Assembly (NCBI RefSeq): GCF_000336935.1
Contig: NZ_AOME01000016.1
Location: 4,835 to 60,312, forward strand
DNA from: Halococcus salifodinae DSM 8989
GTDB taxonomy: Archaea > Halobacteriota > Halobacteria > Halobacteriales > Halococcaceae
Reading direction: 5' to 3'
Length of the DNA stretch: 55,478 nucleotides
The notes below the pieces were generated by a model. The model did no database searches, had not been told where the DNA came from, and saw nothing but the letters and a program-made list of their open reading frames with translations. Positions 8,465 to 17,000 of this stretch are shown here, in pieces (the first letter of the stretch is position 1; the number at the start of each line of letters is the position of its first letter). Position numbers and translations under genes: made by a program.

Positions 8465-9187
8465 ATGCAGGTCGCGCTTCTCACCGTCGGCGACGAACTC
8501 CTTGCGGGCGACACCCAGAACACCAATGCGACGTGGCTCGCGGGGCAGATCACCGATCGCGGCGCGACGGTCGCACGGATCCTCGTGGTGCCCGACGACC
8601 GTGATCTGATCGCCAGAAAAGTGAGTGAGTTCGCCGAGAGTTTCGACGCCGTGATCGTGACGGGCGGGCTCGGTGGGACGCCTGACGACGTCACGATGGC
8701 CGCGGTAGCGCAGGCGTTCGACCGTCCGCTCGCCCCTGACGACCGTGCGCTCGCGGACGTCGAGGCCACGGTCGAGGCCGTCCGCGAGGAGTTCCCCGAC
8801 ATCGACCTCGACCGCGAGGCCGAGGCGTCGATCCCCGACGGGAGTCGACCGCTGCTGAACGAACCGGGCCTCGCCCCTGGCTGTGTGATCGAGAATATCT
8901 ACGTACTCCCTGGCGTTCCCGACGAGATGACGGCGATGTTCGAATCGGTCGCCGACTCGTTCGGGGGCGACATCGAGTCGCGGACGTTCCACACCGCGAC
9001 GCCGGAGGCCGACCTTATCGACGACCTCGAAACCGCTGGCGAGCGTTTCGACGTCGCCGTCGGATGTTATCCCGATCCTGCAGTCCGCCACAACCGAATC
9101 AAACTCACCGGCGAGGATCCCACCGAACTCGACACGGCGGCCGACTGGTTGCGCGAGCGCGTCGACGTGACGACGCCCGCGGAGTGA
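8465..9187 (+). CDS. CinA-like / MoCF-domain protein
   Basis: A 240-residue protein of the molybdopterin-binding-like (MoCF/MoaB) fold as found in the N-terminal half of CinA. Diagnostic stretches are TVGDELLAGDTQNTNATWLA at the N-terminus, VTGGLGGTPDDVT at about 70-82 and LPGVPDEM at about 150-157. There is no C-terminal CinA nicotinamide-deamidase domain, so it is the short archaeal form. CinA-type domains act on pyridine nucleotide derivatives (ADP-ribose pyrophosphatase activity in characterised members); the activity here is not shown. ATG 8465 is chosen because family members begin right at this strand. Confidence 0.88.
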   Translation: MQVALLTVGDELLAGDTQNTNATWLAGQITDRGATVARILVVPDDRDLIARKVSEFAESFDAVIVTGGLGGTPDDVTMAAVAQAFDRPLAPDDRALADVEATVEAVREEFPDIDLDREAEASIPDGSRPLLNEPGLAPGCVIENIYVLPGVPDEMTAMFESVADSFGGDIESRTFHTATPEADLIDDLETAGERFDVAVGCYPDPAVRHNRIKLTGEDPTELDTAADWLRERVDVTTPAE

Positions 9188-9215
9188 GCGCCGGACCGTC
9201 GACACCGGATCGCCG

Positions 9216-10394
9216 TTACCGGATCGTTTCGTCGGCCGATCGCGGTGTGTCTGGCGCGGATGTCGTGTTCTCGCTCGACTGGAGGATCGTGAGCGCGGTC
9301 ATCAGATCGGTCCGCGAGACGAGACCGGTGAACTCCCCGCGGAGATCGACGACCGGGAGTCGGCCGACGCCTTCGGACTGCATTGTGGAGAGTGCGGTCA
9401 TCGCGTCGGCGTCCACCGGGACTGTCGTGAGATCGCGGGTCATCACCTCCTCGACCCGGTAGGCGTCGCGCTCGACCTCACGGACTTCGCGAGCGTCGGA
9501 CAGCGTGACCAGCCCGACGAGTTCGCCGTCAGCGAGAACCGGATAGCCGGTGTGGCGCTCGGTCAACATCCGGTCGATCAGCTCGGCGACCGACGTTTCC
9601 GGCGTGACGGCGTGGATCTCGGCGGCCGGTGTCATGACTCGCTCGATCGCGACGCCCTCCAGGGCGGCTTTCGTGGTGGCCTGCTGGGCCTCGCCGGCGG
9701 CGCTCATGTAGATGAAAAAGGCGATCGCGATCAGGACGATGCCGCCCGAGAGCAGCCCCGCGAGACCGAGGAGGAACGCGAACCCCTTGCCGACCTCGGC
9801 GGCGAGCTGCGTCGCCCGAGCGTGGGTGCGATTGCGCGCGAGCAGCGCACGCAGGACGCGACCACCGTCCATCGGGAAGCCGGGGAGGAGGTTGAACCCC
9901 GCGAGGACCACGTTCGCCAGCGCGAGATACGCGAGCACGAACCGTGCGGCTCCGAACGATTCGGGGAGTGCGAGGAAGCCGAGATACGAGACCGCACCGA
10001 CCGCGATGCTCACGATCGGCCCGGCGACCGCGACGGCGAACTCCTGTCGCCAGTCCTCGGGCATCTCGGTCAGCTGGGCGATCCCGCCGAGGAACCAGAG
10101 CGTGATCGAGTCGATGGGGTAGCCGTACCGCATCGCCACCAGCGAGTGGCCGAGTTCGTGGAGCACGACCCCGACGAACAGCCCGATGGCGGCGACGCTG
10201 CCGAGCACGAGCGGGGTCTGGCCCGCCGATAGCGACGCTGCCGGGAGGTTCGCCCCCACGACGTCGTTCATGATCGAGATCCACCGTCCCACGTCCGTGG
10301 CGATGAGCCACGCGAACAGGGGGAGGACGAGCAGGAACGACAGACCCACCTTGATGGGGATCCCGGCGATGCGGCCGATCCGAAAGCTGGGCAT
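9216..10394 (-). CDS. Site-2 protease (M50) with C-terminal CBS pair
   Basis: A 392-residue intramembrane metalloprotease of the SpoIVFB-like S2P group. The zinc site is HELGH (79-83) with the distal ligand in FPMDGG (D176). Six or so hydrophobic helices span residues 15-235, followed by two CBS domains (about 245-310 and 315-375), which usually bind adenosyl ligands and gate activity. The architecture S2P-CBS-CBS is known in archaea and bacteria; the substrate is unknown. It is divergent from the cupin gene and convergent with the CinA-like gene. One of three S2P-type proteases in this window. Confidence 0.92.
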   Translation of the reverse strand: MPSFRIGRIAGIPIKVGLSFLLVLPLFAWLIATDVGRWISIMNDVVGANLPAASLSAGQTPLVLGSVAAIGLFVGVVLHELGHSLVAMRYGYPIDSITLWFLGGIAQLTEMPEDWRQEFAVAVAGPIVSIAVGAVSYLGFLALPESFGAARFVLAYLALANVVLAGFNLLPGFPMDGGRVLRALLARNRTHARATQLAAEVGKGFAFLLGLAGLLSGGIVLIAIAFFIYMSAAGEAQQATTKAALEGVAIERVMTPAAEIHAVTPETSVAELIDRMLTERHTGYPVLADGELVGLVTLSDAREVREVERDAYRVEEVMTRDLTTVPVDADAMTALSTMQSEGVGRLPVVDLRGEFTGLVSRTDLMTALTILQSSENTTSAPDTPRSADETIR

Positions 10395-10472
10395 ACCCCG
10401 AGTAGGGCTGGCGGCATCTTAAGCCCGCCCCCGCCCACGAACGCTTTTGCCCGCGCCGATCGTCCGTGACCC

Positions 10473-10844
10473 ATGAGCGAGTCATCCCCGGTGGTGCAGC
10501 GAGTGGAAGACATCGAGTACGAGAGCGTCGATGCGGCTGATGGCCTCGAAAAGGGCGTGCTCGTCGACGAGGAACGCGGTGCGCCGAACTTCGCCATCCG
10601 ACGGTTCACGCTCGCACCCGGAGCTGAGGTCCCGAAACACACCAACGAGGTCGAACACGAGCAGTACGTTCTGGAGGGGGAGTACGTCGTCGGTATCGAC
10701 GACGAGGAACACGCCGTGAGTTCGGGCGACTCGCTGTTGATCCCCGCCGGAACGGTCCACTGGTATCGCAACGAGGGGAACGAAGAAGGGGCGTTCATCT
10801 GCGCAGTGCCGAACGGCGACGACGCGATCGAACTCGTGGAGTGA
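10473..10844 (+). CDS. Small cupin-domain protein
   Basis: A 123-residue single-domain cupin. Cupin motif 1 reads G-x5-H-x-H-x3-like as EVPKHTNEVEHEQYVLEGEY (two His plus Glu as metal ligands, about residues 50-70). Motif 2 reads LLIPAGTVHWYRNEG (about 90-104, His ligand). The fold binds one divalent metal; substrates range widely, so no reaction is assigned. It starts at ATG 10473 and is divergent from the S2P-CBS gene. Confidence 0.9.
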   Translation: MSESSPVVQRVEDIEYESVDAADGLEKGVLVDEERGAPNFAIRRFTLAPGAEVPKHTNEVEHEQYVLEGEYVVGIDDEEHAVSSGDSLLIPAGTVHWYRNEGNEEGAFICAVPNGDDAIELVE

Positions 10845-10913
10845 GGTGGCCGGCTCGGGCGGTCTCGACGATCGTTCGAGTGACTGAAATACCTCACTCG
10901 CGTACACCCAAGC

Positions 10914-13010
10914 GTGTCACAGCAGGTCGGGCGGGTCGAGACGCTGTTCGTCCACGGCATGGGCGACGAGTATCTCGTAGCCGCGGTTCGCGACGGGACG
11001 CGGCTCTTTCGCGCGCGGCTCGAACTCGGAACGACCGATGCCGGCCCGCGGCCCGCAGCCTTCCGGATCAAGGAAGGCTCGGGCGAGGAGCCGCGCAGCC
11101 CGGATCAGTTCGTCGAGATCGCGCGCCGCGCCGGCCGCATCCGGATCTCCGAACAGACGAGCCGCCACGACCGCGACGCGATCCGCGAGATGCTGTCGGG
11201 CTACCAGCTCGACGCGAAAACAGTGAGGACCTGCCGGTACTGCGCGTCGGTCGGGCGCTACTCCCCGATCACGAGCGAGACCGCGATCGAGGCCGACGGC
11301 GAGACCATCTGTCCCGACTGCGCGCGGACCGAACTCGAACGCGAACTCGCCCACCACGACGTGAGCGCGACCGCGGGCGATCGGCTCGAAGAACTCCTCC
11401 TCGAGGTTCAGGACCTCGATCGCGTGGTCAATCTGCTCTCGGGGCATCTCGATCCCGACCTCACGAAGTTCGACGAGATGAGCGCCACTACTGAAGCTGT
11501 GGACCCCGTTCCGGTGGGCGATCTCGACCTCCATCCCGACATGCAGGAGCTGCTCGACGACCGCTTCGAGACCCTGCTTCCCGTGCAGAGCCTCGCCGTT
11601 CACGGCGGCGCACTCGACGGCGAGGATCAACTGGTCGTGAGCGCGACGGCGACGGGCAAAACCTTGATCGGTGAGATGGCGGGGGTCGATCGGCTGCTGC
11701 GCGGCGAGGGGAAGATGTTGTTTCTGGTGCCGCTTGTCGCGCTTGCGAACCAGAAGTACGAGGACTTCAGCGACGAGTACGGCCACCTCGCCGACGTCAC
11801 CATCCGAGTGGGCGCGAGCCGCGTCCGCGGCGACGGCGAGCGGTTCGATCCCGACGCCGACATCGTGGTGGGAACCTACGAGGGGATCGATCACGCGCTC
11901 CGGGTCGGCCAGGACCTCGGCGACATCGGCACGGTGGTGATCGACGAAGTTCATACCCTCGAAAACGACGACCGGGGCCACCGCCTCGACGGGCTGATCG
12001 CGCGGCTCAAGGGCTACTGCGAGGGCCGTGCCGGCGGCAGCGGTGGCGGTTCCGGCGGTGGCGGTTCTGGCGGTCGCAGCGGAACGGCCGGAACAGTGGG
12101 AACACAGTGGCTCTACCTCTCGGCGACGGTCGGCAACCCGCGCTGGCTGGCGGGGCGGCTCGACGCGAACCTCGTGGAGTTCGAGGAGCGCCCGGTCCCG
12201 ATCGAGCGCCACGTCACGTTCGCCGACAGCCAGGAGAAAGCCCGCGTGGCGAACAAACTCGTCAGGCGGGAGTTCGACCGCGAGTCCTCGAAGGGGTATC
12301 GCGGCCAGACCATCGTGTTCACCAACTCCCGGCGACGGTGTCACGAGCTGAGTCGAAAGTTGGAGTACGACGCCGCGCCGTATCACGCTGGCCTCGATTA
12401 CTCCCGCCGGAAGACGGTCGAACGCCAGTTCGCCGATCAGGACCTCGCCGCGGTCGTGACGACGGCGGCGCTCGCGGCCGGCGTCGACTTCCCCGCCTCC
12501 CAGGTGATCTTCGACTCGCTCGCGATGGGGATCGAGTGGCTCACGGTCCAGGAGTTCCACCAGATGCTCGGGCGCGCGGGCCGGCCGGACTATCACGACC
12601 GGGGCGTGGTCTACGTCCTCGTCGAACCCGACGGGAGCTACCATTCGAGCATGCCTGGCTCCGAGGACGAGACCGCGTTCAAACTCCTGAAGGGCGAGAT
12701 GGAGCCGGTCGCGATGCGCTACGACGAGACCAGCGCCGTGGAAGAGGTCCTCGCGAACATCACCGTCGCGGGCGAGGGTGCGAAGGGACTCACCGATCGG
12801 ATGGTGGGTGAGGTGCCGCTGAAACACGCGGTCGGCAAGCTGCTCGATTACGGGTTCATCGACGGACTCTCCCCCACGCCGCTCGGCCGCGCGGTGACGC
12901 GTCACTTCCTCGAACCCGGCGTCGCGTTCACGATGCTCGATGGGATCCGAAAAGGGGCTGATCCCTACGATGTGGTGGCAGACGTCGAACTCCGCGACGA
13001 GGAGGAGTGA
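10914..13010 (+). CDS. DUF5814-type superfamily 2 DEAD/DEAH helicase
   Basis: A 698-residue SF2 helicase starting at GTG 10914. An N-terminal region (1-200) has a zinc-ribbon-like knuckle (CRYCASVGRYS ... CPDCA, about 103-140), as in the haloarchaeal DUF5814 helicases. The motor core follows: motif I SATATGKT (243-250), motif II DEVH (about 344-347), motif III LSATVGN, motif V/VI VVTTAALAAGVDFPA and QMLGRAGRPD. The last resembles Hel308/Ski2-like enzymes. Between motifs II and III lies a Gly/Ser stretch (about 370-392) of flexible-linker type. Likely an RNA or DNA unwinding ATPase; the substrate is unknown. Confidence 0.9.
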   Translation: MSQQVGRVETLFVHGMGDEYLVAAVRDGTRLFRARLELGTTDAGPRPAAFRIKEGSGEEPRSPDQFVEIARRAGRIRISEQTSRHDRDAIREMLSGYQLDAKTVRTCRYCASVGRYSPITSETAIEADGETICPDCARTELERELAHHDVSATAGDRLEELLLEVQDLDRVVNLLSGHLDPDLTKFDEMSATTEAVDPVPVGDLDLHPDMQELLDDRFETLLPVQSLAVHGGALDGEDQLVVSATATGKTLIGEMAGVDRLLRGEGKMLFLVPLVALANQKYEDFSDEYGHLADVTIRVGASRVRGDGERFDPDADIVVGTYEGIDHALRVGQDLGDIGTVVIDEVHTLENDDRGHRLDGLIARLKGYCEGRAGGSGGGSGGGGSGGRSGTAGTVGTQWLYLSATVGNPRWLAGRLDANLVEFEERPVPIERHVTFADSQEKARVANKLVRREFDRESSKGYRGQTIVFTNSRRRCHELSRKLEYDAAPYHAGLDYSRRKTVERQFADQDLAAVVTTAALAAGVDFPASQVIFDSLAMGIEWLTVQEFHQMLGRAGRPDYHDRGVVYVLVEPDGSYHSSMPGSEDETAFKLLKGEMEPVAMRYDETSAVEEVLANITVAGEGAKGLTDRMVGEVPLKHAVGKLLDYGFIDGLSPTPLGRAVTRHFLEPGVAFTMLDGIRKGADPYDVVADVELRDEEE

Positions 13011-13012
13011 GT

Positions 13013-13288
13013 TCAGGCCAGCAGACCGACGACCGCGGGAACGAATGCGACCCCGAGCACTGAGAGAAGCACTACGAGGACCGCGCCGGGCAGCCCCCCG
13101 ATCGCGACGATCGCGAGCGTGAGCCAGTTGATCTCGACCCCGACGCCGAGCCACTCCGCGACGAGGAAGACCAGCAGGCCGACGACCGCGTTGATCAGCA
13201 GCGGTCGAACGGCTTGAACGATCCGCGCCGCACCGAGCAGGAAGACGACCGCGACCGCGAGCGCCGCGATTTCGATTCCTGTAACCAT
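13013..13288 (-). CDS. BofA-like small membrane protein
   Basis: A 91-residue, highly hydrophobic protein with about three membrane helices. The pattern VRPLLINAVVGLLVFLVAEWLG (about 27-48), with a conserved Asn after a Leu pair, is that of the pro-sigma-K processing inhibitor BofA family found across haloarchaea. In Bacillus, BofA restrains an intramembrane S2P protease; haloarchaea lack sigma K, so any link to the S2P proteases in this window is inference only. Its stop is 2 bp past the end of the helicase gene on the opposite strand (tail-to-tail). Confidence 0.85.
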   Translation of the reverse strand: MVTGIEIAALAVAVVFLLGAARIVQAVRPLLINAVVGLLVFLVAEWLGVGVEINWLTLAIVAIGGLPGAVLVVLLSVLGVAFVPAVVGLLA

Positions 13289-13338
13289 ACCCGGACTCCG
13301 CGGCCGTGACGTATCCCTTCTGCGATCGAACGGAAGGG

Positions 13339-13345
13339 TTTATTC
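13339..13345 (+). promoter_or_regulatory. Box A (TATA) of tRNA-Pro gene
   Basis: TTTATTC centred about 28 bp before the first base of the tRNA, the expected distance for an archaeal TATA element. It is the only AT-rich stretch between the BofA gene and the tRNA. Confidence 0.6.
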
Positions 13346-13369
13346 GCTGCCGGACGGTAGAAGAGACAC

Positions 13370-13442
13370 GGGACCGTGGGTTAGCCTGGTATACTTGCAG
13401 CCTTGGGTGCTGCCGACCCCGGTTCAAATCCGGGCGGTCCCA
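13370..13442 (+). tRNA. tRNA-Pro (anticodon UGG)
   Basis: A 73-base cloverleaf. The acceptor stem GGGACCG pairs with CGGTCCC and is followed by discriminator A. The D arm contains GTTAGCCTGGTATA. The anticodon stem GCAGC/GCTGC encloses loop CTTGGGT with anticodon TGG. The T arm is CCCGG-TTCAAAT-CCGGG. No intron is present and the 3' CCA is not encoded. It reads CCA and wobble proline codons. A decayed endonuclease gene lies immediately downstream. Confidence 0.96.
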
Positions 13443-13481
13443 CTACCGTTCTTATTCGAAGACGGAACTACTCGATCCTGA

Positions 13482-13898
13482 ATGGAGACTCATCGGAAGG
13501 GCGACCTCACCGAAGCCGTCGTCATCGCCGAGCTCAAGAAACGAGCGATCCCGGTTTCGATCCCGTTTGGGGACAACGAACGGTACGACGTTGTAGCAGA
13601 GAACCCTGACGGTAGTTTGTTGAAGGTGCAGATCAAGACCGGCTAGATGGCCGACGGAAAAGTGACGTTCCACGGCAAATCACAGCACACGAACGCGAGC
13701 GGGAACGTCTATGAGACGTACGACGGTGATGTCGATTTCCTTCTGGTGTACTGCCACGAACTCGAACGGATGTACTAGATCCACGAAAACGAATTCCGGA
13801 CGCAGATGTCGCTGTGAGTCGAAGAGCCCGAACAGGTGAAGCCGAGCACCAACTGGCCCGAAGAGTACGAGTTCGACGCGAACTGGCCGCCGGCGTGA
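13482..13898 (+). pseudogene. PD-(D/E)XK endonuclease (intron-associated type), three in-frame stops
   Basis: One continuous frame of 138 codons runs from ATG 13482 to TGA 13896-13898. It begins METHRKGDLTEAVVIAEL, then PFGDNERYDVV, then LLKVQIKTG. That is the D...(Q/E)XK core of the 'group I intron-associated PD-(D/E)XK endonuclease' family, followed by family-like FHGKSQHTN and YDGDVDFLLVYCHEL. The frame is broken by TAG at 13644 (where homologs carry Trp after KTG), TAG at 13776 and TGA at 13815, with no indel. Each stop is one base from a sense codon, so this looks like a recently silenced gene. It starts 39 bp after tRNA-Pro, a typical integration neighbourhood. Stop-codon readthrough cannot be excluded from sequence alone. 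Confidence 0.82.
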
Positions 13899-14003
13899 CC
13901 CACGCCGCACTCGGGCGGCGAAGAATCTCCACGCCGTCTCGTCCACTTTCACTCCCCACGTTGCGAAGGTTCTTACCCGGAAGCGCACTACCCGAGGCCA
14001 ACG

Positions 14004-17000
14004 ATGGCTCGTGCGGAGAACACCGAACTGATCGACGACTTCGAGGAGTTCTACCGCAACTACTACCGGAACGAGATCGGCGAGCTCGCGCGGCAGTACC
14101 CCAACGAGCAGCGGTCGCTGTTCATCGACTGGGACGATCTCTATCGGTTCGACTCGGATCTCGCCGACGACTACCGCTCGCAGCCGGGCCAGCTCCAGGA
14201 GTACGCAGAAGAGGCGCTTCGACTGTACGACCTCCCCGTGGACGTGGGGCTCGGGCGCGCACACGTCCGAATCAGGGGGCTTCAGGAGAACACCGAAATC
14301 CGGGAGATCCGGGCACGACATCGTGGCCAGCTCCTCTCGGTCCAGGGAACGGTCCAGAAGGCAACCGACGTACGTCCGAAGATCACCGAGGCCGCCTTCG
14401 AGTGCCAGCGTTGCGGGACGCTCACCCGGATCCCACAGACGGGTGGCGATTTCCAGGAGCCTCACGAGTGCCAGGGGTGTGAGCGCCAGGGCCCCTTCGA
14501 CATCAACTTCGACCAGTCGGAGTTCGTCGACGCTCAGAAAATTCGGGTCCAGGAGAGCCCCGAGGGACTGCGCGGCGGCGAGACGCCCCAGGATATCGAT
14601 GTCCACATCGAGGACGACATCACCGGGAAGGTGACCGCAGGCGACCACGTTCGCGTGACGGGCGTGCTCCATCTCGATCAGCAGGAATCCGGCCGCGAGT
14701 CGACGGCGATGTTCGACGTGTTCATGGACGGCGTGTCGGTCGAGATCGAGGACGAGCAGTTCGAGGACATGGACATCGACGAGGCCGACAAGCGCGCGAT
14801 CGTCGACCTCTCGACCGCCGACGACATCTACGAGCAGATGGTCGCCTCGATCGCGCCCTCGATCTACGGCTACGAGCAGGCCAAACTCGCCATGACGCTC
14901 CAGCTCTTCTCGGGCGTTGCGAAACACCTCCCCGACGGCTCGCGGATCCGCGGTGACTTGCATATGCTTCTGATCGGGGATCCTGGTACAGGCAAGTGTG
15001 TCAAGGGTGATACCAGCGTGACGCTCGCGGACGGCTCGGAGCGACCGATCCGCGACGTCGTCGAATCGAACCTCGACGCACCGACCGCGATCGAGGACGG
15101 CGTTTACGACGAGGTCGACCTTTCGCTGCCGACAATGGGGCCGGATGGGACCATCACCGAAGGACGGGCGACGAAGGTGTGGAAGCGCGAAGCACCGGAG
15201 AGGATGTACCGTCTCCGAACGACGAGCGGCAAAGAGATCGAAATCACACCCTCCCATCCGCTGTTCGTTCAATCGGAAGGACAGTTCTCCGCAACGAGGG
15301 CGTCGGAGCTACACGAAGGGGTCTTCGTTGCGACGCCACGGACAGTGCCGACCGCCGGGGACGACGCGCTCGATGTCGACTATCGCCGGTCGGCGTCGCC
15401 CAATGCCGTTCGGCTGGATCTACCGGCTGATTGGACGCCATTGCTCGCCCGCCTTCTCGGCTACGTCATCGCGGAAGGACACGTCCAGCTCCGTGACGAT
15501 CACACCGGCAGCGTCTACATCACGAACAACGATCCAGAGATCATCGCGGACGTCGCGGCCGCGTACGACTCGCTCGGGGTGAACTACTCGGTCGACGAAC
15601 CTCGTGACGGAAAATCGGCGGAGCGCATCCGATCCTCGTCCGGCGAACTGGTCAGCTTCTTCGAAACTCTCGAACCCGCGATTCTCGAACGCTCGGCCGA
15701 ACAGCGGGTGCCCGACGCGGTACTGCGTGCAACGGCGGAGACGAAACGTGCGTTCCTCCGTGCGTACGTCGACGCGGAAGGCCACGTCTCGACGAGCCAG
15801 CGCGAGCTGGCGATCGCCTCGATGAGCCGCGAGCTTCTCGATGGGGTTCAGTCACTGCTGGTGTCGGTCGGCGTTCAGTCGTCCATCGAACCACGTAACA
15901 ACGGGAGTTACCGGGTCCGTATCAGTGGCGCGGCCTTCGAACGATACGTCGAACGCGTCGGCTTCGTCACCGACCGAAAGGCGGACGCGGCTCACGACTT
16001 CGATGACAGCCCCCACAATACGAACCGCGACATCGTGCCAGACGTGGGCGACGAACTCCGACGCGTCCGGGAAGCGCTTGCGCTCTCGCAGTTCGAGTGC
16101 GGTGTCGCACGGACGACCTATCAGCACTACGAACGTGGCGATCGGAACCCGAGCCGCGACTCGCTGCTGACCGTCGTCGAGGCCTTCGAGGAACGGATCG
16201 AGTGGCTTCGCGAGACGAAACGACGAATCGAGACCGGCGGTTGGGAAGACATCGAATCGGTGAGGGACGAACTGAACGTCTCACAGACCGATCTTGCCGA
16301 CGAGATGGGCGTCGAGCAGACCGCGGTGAGCTACTACGAACGGAACGACGTGGTCCCCGACGGTGGGCGAACGATGGCCGGGAAGAACGCGATCCTCGAA
16401 CGCATCGCGTCGGCCCTCGATGCCGTCGATAGCGTGGCGCGCCTCCGGGACCTCGCCGAAAACGATGTCCGGTGGGATCGGATCGTCTCCATCGAGGAAC
16501 TCACACCCGAGTACGACTGGGTGTACGACCTCGAAGTCGACGACACCCACACGTATCTCTCGAACGGTGTCGTCTCGCACAACTCCCAACTCCTTCAGTA
16601 CATCCGACAAATCGCGCCCCGATCGGTGTACACCTCGGGGAAAGGGAGCAGTTCGGCAGGGCTGACGGCGAGTGCGGTCCAGGACGACTTCGGCGAGGGC
16701 CAGCAGTGGACCCTCGAAGCAGGGGCGCTGGTGCTCGCCGACCAGGGGATCGCGGCGGTCGACGAACTCGACAAGATGAAATGCGTGACTGGCGACACGC
16801 TGGTCCACCTCGGTGATCGAATCGCTCGAATCCGGGACATCGCCCACGAAGCGGTTCGAGACGGCACCATCGAGTCACTCGAGAACGGCCGGAGCATCCG
16901 TGATGTCGACCTCGAGGCGTGGACGATGACCGATGACGGGCGGCTGGTGACGCGTCCCGTGACGGCCATCCACGAGTACGATGCACCCCAGTCGCTCGTC

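Noticed and set aside
12020-12095. GGC/GGT repeat as a microsatellite
   Set aside because: It is in frame and codes for the Gly/Ser linker of the helicase.
10917-13427. 836-codon antisense frame opposite the DUF5814 helicase
   Set aside because: It overlaps the helicase, tRNA-Pro promoter and BofA gene and contains no recognisable domain.
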